Part shown: positions 5,564 through 9,017 of the stretch, one piece after another | Layout: the number at the start of each line of letters is the position of its first letter | Numbering within the stretch: position 1 is the stretch's first letter | Assembly: GCA_027460605.1 (NCBI GenBank) | Contig: JAPZAN010000147.1 | Location: 1-9,017, forward strand | From: Candidatus Methanoperedens sp. | Lineage (GTDB): Archaea > Halobacteriota > Methanosarcinia > Methanosarcinales > Methanoperedenaceae | DNA: 9,017 nucleotides | Reading direction: 5' to 3' | Program-made: the position numbers and the translations under genes | Notes under the pieces: generated by a model | What the model was told of the DNA's origin: nothing | Seen by the model: the letters and a program-made list of their open reading frames with translations, nothing else | Database searches by the model: none

Positions 5564-6576
5564 AACCACTTATCCAGCGTCTTCTGTCCTTCATCTGAAG
5601 CTTCGAGCAGACGCTCCACCGCTTTTGACACCCGTTCCTGTGAGAAATCATGCCCTTCGCATAGGAACTTTATTATCGCTGCCGAATCGGGTTTTTTCCA
5701 CTTAAGTTCATAATCCTGCGTAACATCAGGAGCAAGGAACAGGGCTTTTATTTCTGCCAGGTTTTTAATCTCGGCATTCAACTCGCCGAGCGCTCCCTCG
5801 ATGCTTCCGTGTTTTTTTATCAGTTTCAGGGCTTTTTTCGGACCTATCCCCTTTATACCCTCATTATAATCCGTTCCCACAAGAAGCGCTATATCAACCA
5901 GTTGTTCCCTTGAAATCTCAAGTTTAAGAAGACCGGGTTCAAGTTCGATAAGTTCGGGTTTTACATCGACATACACACTTTTCCCGGGAAGCTTCCTTTT
6001 TCCGGAAACTGCAAGGTTCCTGACCATGACGGATGCGCCGAACAGCAGCGAATCGTAATCCTGCGAACCTGCTGCATAAGCTTTTTTCTCCCTCACCATG
6101 AATGCCGCCTGCGCTTCACCCTCTGAAGGCGCCTGGATGACCGGCACACCCATGAACCCAAGCAGGTTTTTGGCATCATCAATCATATTCCCGCCAATAC
6201 GGGACGACGCCTGGGCGTGTTTGAAAGCTTCCTCTTCATCGCCTTTTGCTTTTGCCTCTTCATATTTTTCTCTGGCTTCCGTGCGTATTTTTTTCCGTTC
6301 CTCGATAGTATTATTCTTGAATGCCGGAGGCGCCCCGTCAAAAACAAATACCGGTTTGATGCCGGCTTCGACAAGATTTGTAGTCCTGTATAAAAAACCT
6401 GAAAGATGGGATGTTATCTCGCCGTGGGAATCAATGAGCGGCGTGCCGTCGCGCTGGCGGATTATGCTCAGGAACTGGTAAAGGGTATTGTAGGCATCGA
6501 TAGCGATTACTTTCCCTTTTAGCTCTATTAGCTCTATCTCCTTTTTATCAAAGAGGTCACCAAGGTCAACCCCCAT
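5560..6576 (-). CDS. fen: Flap structure-specific endonuclease FEN-1
   Basis: The 338-residue nuclease removes 5' flaps during Okazaki-fragment maturation and long-patch repair. The N-terminal region starts MGVDLGDLF, and the metal-binding acids are all present: D27 (AIDAYN), D80 (FVFDGAPP), E152 and E154 (APSEGEAQ), D173 and D175 (GSQDYDSL), and D236 (GTDYNEG). The helix-hairpin-helix region follows as GIKGIGPKKAL (240-250). The last eight residues, QKTLDKWF (331-338), are a textbook PCNA-interacting peptide, so the enzyme should work on the sliding clamp. The ATG at 6576 has GAGG a few bases upstream. It lies 14 nt after the 61-residue unknown gene and is probably co-transcribed with it. 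Its terminal stop codon shares bases with the GAPDH stop, leaving no room for a separate terminator between the two. The gene is intact. Confidence 0.97.
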   Translation of the reverse strand: MGVDLGDLFDKKEIELIELKGKVIAIDAYNTLYQFLSIIRQRDGTPLIDSHGEITSHLSGFLYRTTNLVEAGIKPVFVFDGAPPAFKNNTIEERKKIRTEAREKYEEAKAKGDEEEAFKHAQASSRIGGNMIDDAKNLLGFMGVPVIQAPSEGEAQAAFMVREKKAYAAGSQDYDSLLFGASVMVRNLAVSGKRKLPGKSVYVDVKPELIELEPGLLKLEISREQLVDIALLVGTDYNEGIKGIGPKKALKLIKKHGSIEGALGELNAEIKNLAEIKALFLAPDVTQDYELKWKKPDSAAIIKFLCEGHDFSQERVSKAVERLLEASDEGQKTLDKWF

Positions 6577-6590
6577 TTCAATCCCTCAGT

Positions 6591-6776
6591 TCAGAGGTCA
6601 TCCCTCAATCTGACATCTATTACAGAATCGTTGTCGGCTTCAATGCCTTTTACGATGAGAAGATTGCCTTTGCGGTTTATTAACTCGGCTGCCGAAACCT
6701 TGACCTGATGTTTATCTTTTGATTCGCCGTTCTTATGCACAATCAGCACCTTTGTCCCCCTTTCGAATTTTTCCAT
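6591..6776 (-). CDS. Conserved-looking 61-residue protein upstream of FEN-1, unknown function
   Basis: A small, highly charged cytoplasmic protein with alternating hydrophobic residues: GTKVLIVHKNG, KHQVKVSAAELI, GNLLIVKGIEA and SVIDVRLRDDL. The pattern suggests four or five short beta-strands, possibly a small barrel of SH3 or KOW kind, although I do not recognise a family. It ends 14 nt before the FEN-1 start on the same strand, and a TATA-like box lies about 80 nt upstream, so the two probably form one transcript separate from malate dehydrogenase. The tight linkage hints at a role tied to DNA metabolism, but that is only a context argument. No Shine-Dalgarno is obvious before the ATG. Composition resembles its neighbours, which supports a real gene. 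Confidence 0.6.
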   Translation of the reverse strand: MEKFERGTKVLIVHKNGESKDKHQVKVSAAELINRKGNLLIVKGIEADNDSVIDVRLRDDL

Positions 6777-6848
6777 GATGCTGCCGAGAATTGGTTCGAA
6801 ATTTCAACTGAATGACCTCGTGATAATTAACCGTTTATTCATACGTCC

Positions 6849-6865
6849 TGCTTATATCCTTTTCG
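6849..6865 (-). promoter_or_regulatory. BRE/TATA candidate for the small gene and FEN-1
   Basis: Read on the minus strand, CGAAAAGGATATAAG (6865-6851) resembles a purine-rich BRE followed by a TATA box. It predicts a start near 6830 and a leader of about 50 nt to the ATG at 6776, so the downstream pair could be transcribed independently of malate dehydrogenase. Confidence 0.5.
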
Positions 6866-6868
6866 CAA

Positions 6869-7792
6869 TTATGCGGATAGTTCCGCTATTCCTGACTTAA
6901 CTGCCTCTGCCGACTTATCAAGGGCTTTTTTCTCATCAGAAGTCAGTTTTAGTTCTATTATCTCTTCCACACCCTTGCGCCCGAGCTTCACAGGAACGCC
7001 AAGATAAATATCCTTCTTGCCATATTCGCCGTTAAGGTAAGCGCACGCAGGCAAAACCCTTTTTGTATCCTTCACAACCGCCTCTACCATGTTGGTCACC
7101 GCAGCCGAGGGCGCGTAAAAGGCGCTTCCGGTTTTCAGGAGATTGACAATTTCAGCTCCGCCGTTGACCGTCCTATCAACGAGGCGCTTGATTGCAACTT
7201 CAGGCAGGAGTTCCGTAATCGGGACACCGGAAACCGTTGTAAAGCGCGGAAGCGGCACCATTGTATCGCCGTGTCCCCCAAGCACCATTGCGCTTATATC
7301 CCGCGCAGAGCAGCCAAGTTCCATTGCGATAAAAGCGGCAAACCTCCCTGAATCCAGCACGCCGCTCATCCCGAACACCCGCGCCGGGTCAAAACCTGTG
7401 GTCTTCATTGTAACGTATGTCATTATGTCAAGCGGGTTGGTGACCGTGATGACCACGGAATCAGGCGCGTATTTTGCGATATTCTGCGAAACTTCCTTGA
7501 TGATTTTGGTATTTATTTTCAGCAGGTCTTCTCTTGTCATGCCGGGTTTTCTTGCTATTCCTGCGGTAACGACAACCACGTCCGAGCCTTCGATATCCTT
7601 ATAGTCGTTCGTGCCTGTTATTTTTGAATCATACCCGAATAGGGAACCTGCTTCCATGAGGTCAAGGGCTTTTCCCTGCGGCAGTCCTTCGACTATATCA
7701 GTCAGGACAACGTCCCCGAGTTCTTTTTCTGCGATTCTCTGCGCTGCTGTCGCGCCCACAGCGCCGGCGCCGATGATTGTGATTTTTGGCAT
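6869..7792 (-). CDS. mdh: Malate dehydrogenase (LDH-like, NAD-dependent)
   Basis: This 307-residue cytoplasmic enzyme interconverts malate and oxaloacetate. The coenzyme fold starts ITIIGAGAVGATAA (4-17), and D32 in TDIVEG fits binding of NAD rather than NADP. Substrate residues are R81 and R87 in GIARKPGMTREDLL, N119 in VTNPLD, and R150 after D147 in GVLDSGRF. The catalytic histidine is H174 in GGHGD. The arginine at 81, where lactate dehydrogenases have glutamine, argues for malate as substrate. Length and sequence fit the LDH-like malate dehydrogenases of archaea and many bacteria. The start is supported by AGGTGAG shortly before the ATG at 7792. It is followed by the unknown small gene and FEN-1 on the same strand, after 92 bp holding a separate promoter candidate. 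A palindromic repeat lies in its upstream region. Confidence 0.95.
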   Translation of the reverse strand: MPKITIIGAGAVGATAAQRIAEKELGDVVLTDIVEGLPQGKALDLMEAGSLFGYDSKITGTNDYKDIEGSDVVVVTAGIARKPGMTREDLLKINTKIIKEVSQNIAKYAPDSVVITVTNPLDIMTYVTMKTTGFDPARVFGMSGVLDSGRFAAFIAMELGCSARDISAMVLGGHGDTMVPLPRFTTVSGVPITELLPEVAIKRLVDRTVNGGAEIVNLLKTGSAFYAPSAAVTNMVEAVVKDTKRVLPACAYLNGEYGKKDIYLGVPVKLGRKGVEEIIELKLTSDEKKALDKSAEAVKSGIAELSA

Positions 7793-7813
7793 GTTTTCTC
7801 ACCTGATTAAATT

Positions 7814-7883
7814 AACCGCAGATGAACGCAGATAAACGCAGATGCGGATTAAGAATCGGTGTTCATCGGCATATCCTACGGTT
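7814..7883. repeat. 70-bp imperfect palindromic repeat with 10-bp CGCAGATRAA units
   Basis: Three CGCAGAT copies at 7817, 7827 and 7837 follow each other with a strict 10-bp period. The right half (about 7857-7883) reads as a degenerate inverted copy: GTTCATCGGC (7861-7870) complements GCAGATGAAC with one mismatch, and CGGTT (7879-7883) mirrors AACCG (7814-7818). The whole can fold into a long imperfect hairpin. Elements of this kind recur between genes in many prokaryotic genomes as REP- or MITE-like repeats; that is from general knowledge. It lies 22 bp upstream of the malate dehydrogenase start, so it would be in the leader of any transcript starting beyond it. The rest of 7793-7944 shows no gene. 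Confidence 0.75.
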
Positions 7884-7944
7884 TCTTATGTTTTTTATTA
7901 GGATTCAAAGCATGATACTATTTGTGTTTAAGCCTTACGCATTC

Positions 7945-8430
7945 TTACATAACTTCATCAAATGTTAGTAACTGCTCAAGAAACATAGCTGAAATTCTAT
8001 TTTTTATGTCACTTTTGAACTCAGTCGTTTCCAAAGTCGTTATTATTATTTTGATATATTTCTCAAATATTTCTCGTATTATCCTGTCTTTATTTTCAAA
8101 AACTTCAAAAGAAGGAGTCTTTTTTATTTCTTTAAAAGTTTGCAATGCATAGCGAATCGAATCTGCTACTTTTTTCTCATCAACAGTTTCCAGCCAGTTT
8201 TTAATGGTATTTTCGATTAAGTTTTTAATTATTATCTCCTCTATTTCATAATATTCCTGATTTTCTTTTTGTTCTTCCAATTTTTTCTGAATCTCTTCTA
8301 TAGCACTTAAACAATCTACACCTTTTTGTATTGCTAAGGTAATTGATTTTAATTCGTTTTTATCACGAAATTCTTTTAGTTGTTCAAATGTGCCTTTGGA
8401 TATTTTTATTGTTACAAACTCGGCAGACAT
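7945..8430 (-). CDS. Ribbon-helix-helix-like coiled-coil protein, unknown function
   Basis: The 161-residue product begins MSAEFVTIKISKGTFEQLKEF, a beta-strand followed by a helix, then ITLAIQKGVDCL. This fits a ribbon-helix-helix-type DNA-binding or antitoxin-like N-terminus (about residues 1-45). From about 47 to 75 the chain is a charged helix (IEEIQKKLEEQKENQ) able to form a coiled coil. The rest is helical and rich in Lys, Glu and Ile, without recognised motifs, cysteine patterns or membrane segments. The ATG at 8430 is preferred over GTG at 8445 because it begins at the RHH strand and sits about 28 nt from a TATA box, consistent with a leaderless mRNA. The gene is AT-rich (about 30% GC at 8281-8340), unlike malate dehydrogenase next to it. 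It is divergent from a nucleotidyltransferase gene, and a toxin-antitoxin-like pairing is possible but unproven. Confidence 0.6.
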   Translation of the reverse strand: MSAEFVTIKISKGTFEQLKEFRDKNELKSITLAIQKGVDCLSAIEEIQKKLEEQKENQEYYEIEEIIIKNLIENTIKNWLETVDEKKVADSIRYALQTFKEIKKTPSFEVFENKDRIIREIFEKYIKIIITTLETTEFKSDIKNRISAMFLEQLLTFDEVM

Positions 8431-8452
8431 GCATTGTAAATACACATTCTTG

Positions 8453-8464
8453 CTATAAATATGT
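8453..8464 (-). promoter_or_regulatory. TATA box of the RHH-like gene
   Basis: Read on the minus strand, ACATATTTATAG is centred about 28 nt before the ATG at 8430, the spacing expected if transcription starts at the start codon itself. Confidence 0.55.
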
Positions 8465-8486
8465 AATTAGGTGGTAAACATTACAC

Positions 8487-8496
8487 TTAAATAATA
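8487..8496 (+). promoter_or_regulatory. TATA box of the nucleotidyltransferase gene
   Basis: TTAAATAATA is centred about 24 nt before the ATG at 8515, again the spacing for a leaderless transcript. With the facing TATA box at 8453-8464 it makes a compact divergent promoter. Confidence 0.5.
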
Positions 8497-8514
8497 AAAG
8501 GTAGATGTAATGGT

Positions 8515-8931
8515 ATGCAAACGTCACAAAACACAATAAAGTTAAAAGACTTCAGGACAGAATTTAAAAATTGGTGTCAACAGAATAGTGAAATCGTGGA
8601 TGTTGAGTTCTTTGGTTCAGCTATTGATCGACCTAATGAATGGGTACGGGGAAAATCTGACATCGATGTAGTTGTTTTTGGCAACAACATATCAGGAGAA
8701 ACTAAGAGATTGACGCATAAATTGTTCTGGGGACTTAACCAGAAATATGACTTAAGGCTTGAAGATGTTGCAGCGCTACATCCTCTAATATTTTTCATTG
8801 ACTCACCTCATAGGCAAGTACTCTATGCTCTTATAAAATCGGGAAAGTTTGACAGCCCAGAATTTAGAAAATTACTTAAGAGAATTTTGAAAAACCTACC
8901 AAAAGATATAATACATAATAACTATATTTAG
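8515..8931 (+). CDS. Minimal nucleotidyltransferase (MNT-like, polymerase beta superfamily)
   Basis: The 138-residue protein carries the nucleotidyltransferase signature: G34-S35 in EFFGSAIDRP, then D49 and D51 in KSDIDVVVF, which bind the metal ions. D79 in KYDLRLEDV may be the third acid. Such enzymes transfer a nucleotide from NTP to a protein, RNA or small molecule. Many small archaeal ones pair with a HEPN ribonuclease and silence it by adding AMP. Here no HEPN gene follows; instead a transposase-like frame starts 5 nt after the stop. The GS-to-DxD spacing is longer than in the common GSxARG type, with NEWVRG inserted. AT-rich codon use matches the divergent RHH-like gene. The ATG at 8515 fits a leaderless promoter. 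The C-terminus (after about residue 118) may have been altered by insertion of the following element. Confidence 0.72.
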   Translation: MQTSQNTIKLKDFRTEFKNWCQQNSEIVDVEFFGSAIDRPNEWVRGKSDIDVVVFGNNISGETKRLTHKLFWGLNQKYDLRLEDVAALHPLIFFIDSPHRQVLYALIKSGKFDSPEFRKLLKRILKNLPKDIIHNNYI

Positions 8932-8936
8932 TTAGT

Positions 8937-9017
8937 ATGGCGTCGTTTATTGATTTTGCATTTCGAGAAGAGTACGAACGAGTAAAACGTTTGGGAGATA
9001 AGTTGTCAGCGATTGAA
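8937..9017 (+). CDS. Transposase N-terminus, probably IS5-type, cut by the window end
   Basis: Twenty-seven codons are visible, beginning MASFIDFAFREEYERVKRLG and continuing DKLSAIE, open to the last base. This resembles the first residues of IS5-type transposases common in methanogens, which start with a phenylalanine-rich turn, then a basic helix ending in GDKL and an acidic IE before the rest of the N-terminal domain. The identification rests on memory of that family and only 27 residues. The start lies 5 nt after the nucleotidyltransferase stop, with no Shine-Dalgarno. If this is an insertion sequence, its left terminal repeat should lie within the 3' part of the nucleotidyltransferase gene. 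The DDE catalytic residues would be beyond the window. Confidence 0.55.
   Translation, partial: MASFIDFAFREEYERVKRLGDKLSAIE

Noticed and set aside
7143..7604. Long open frame on the plus strand inside malate dehydrogenase
   Set aside because: It is antisense to a well-conserved gene, has no recognisable motif and simply mirrors the codon bias of the real gene.
6869..7792. Lactate dehydrogenase for the LDH-like gene
   Set aside because: Arg81 occupies the position that is glutamine in lactate dehydrogenases, which favours malate/oxaloacetate.
7817..7846. CRISPR-like short direct repeats
   Set aside because: The units are 10 bp, adjacent and without unique spacers, so this is a tandem/palindromic repeat, not a CRISPR array.

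Overview
The window looks like chromosomal DNA of a euryarchaeon. The gene set is archaeal: a FEN-1 flap endonuclease ending in a PCNA-binding peptide, a type II (archaeal) glyceraldehyde-3-phosphate dehydrogenase, an HTH plus ACT amino-acid regulator, and TATA-like boxes placed for leaderless or short-leader transcripts. A methanogen or methanotroph of the Methanosarcinales/Methanoperedens kind is my best guess, from general resemblance only; no marker in the window fixes the taxon.

Left part (1-3300): an ACT-domain regulator gene (45-548) follows a perfect 8-bp inverted repeat. Next comes a very AT-rich gene for a surface-anchored M3-family oligoendopeptidase (729-2681), ending at a GC-rich hairpin. 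A short secreted peptide with two cysteines after its signal sequence (2744-2974, minus) then lies divergent from a tiny PadR-like winged-helix regulator (3058-3282). The DNA between those two holds two inverted repeats that look like operators, one of them over the regulator's start codon.

Middle part (3383-7792), moderate GC and housekeeping in character: a bactofilin-like beta-helix protein with a central membrane segment (minus); divergently, a CooT-family nickel-binding protein followed by GAPDH (plus); then, on the minus strand, malate dehydrogenase, a 61-residue unknown protein and FEN-1. GAPDH and FEN-1 converge and share one CTAG tetranucleotide as both stop codons.

Right part (7793-9017), AT-rich and accessory in character: a 70-bp imperfect palindromic repeat built on a 10-bp CGCAGATRAA unit sits upstream of malate dehydrogenase. 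It is followed by a ribbon-helix-helix-like coiled-coil protein (minus) divergent from a minimal nucleotidyltransferase (plus), and by the first 27 codons of what looks like an IS5-type transposase running off the window.

Functional links: GAPDH and malate dehydrogenase are central-carbon enzymes, and FEN-1 matures Okazaki fragments with PCNA. The peptidase, secreted peptide and PadR-like regulator may form a cell-surface module, but that is inference. I saw no RNA gene, CRISPR array or replication origin. No clearly new multi-gene system is evident; the regulator/secreted-peptide pair and the palindromic repeat family are the best candidates for novelty.
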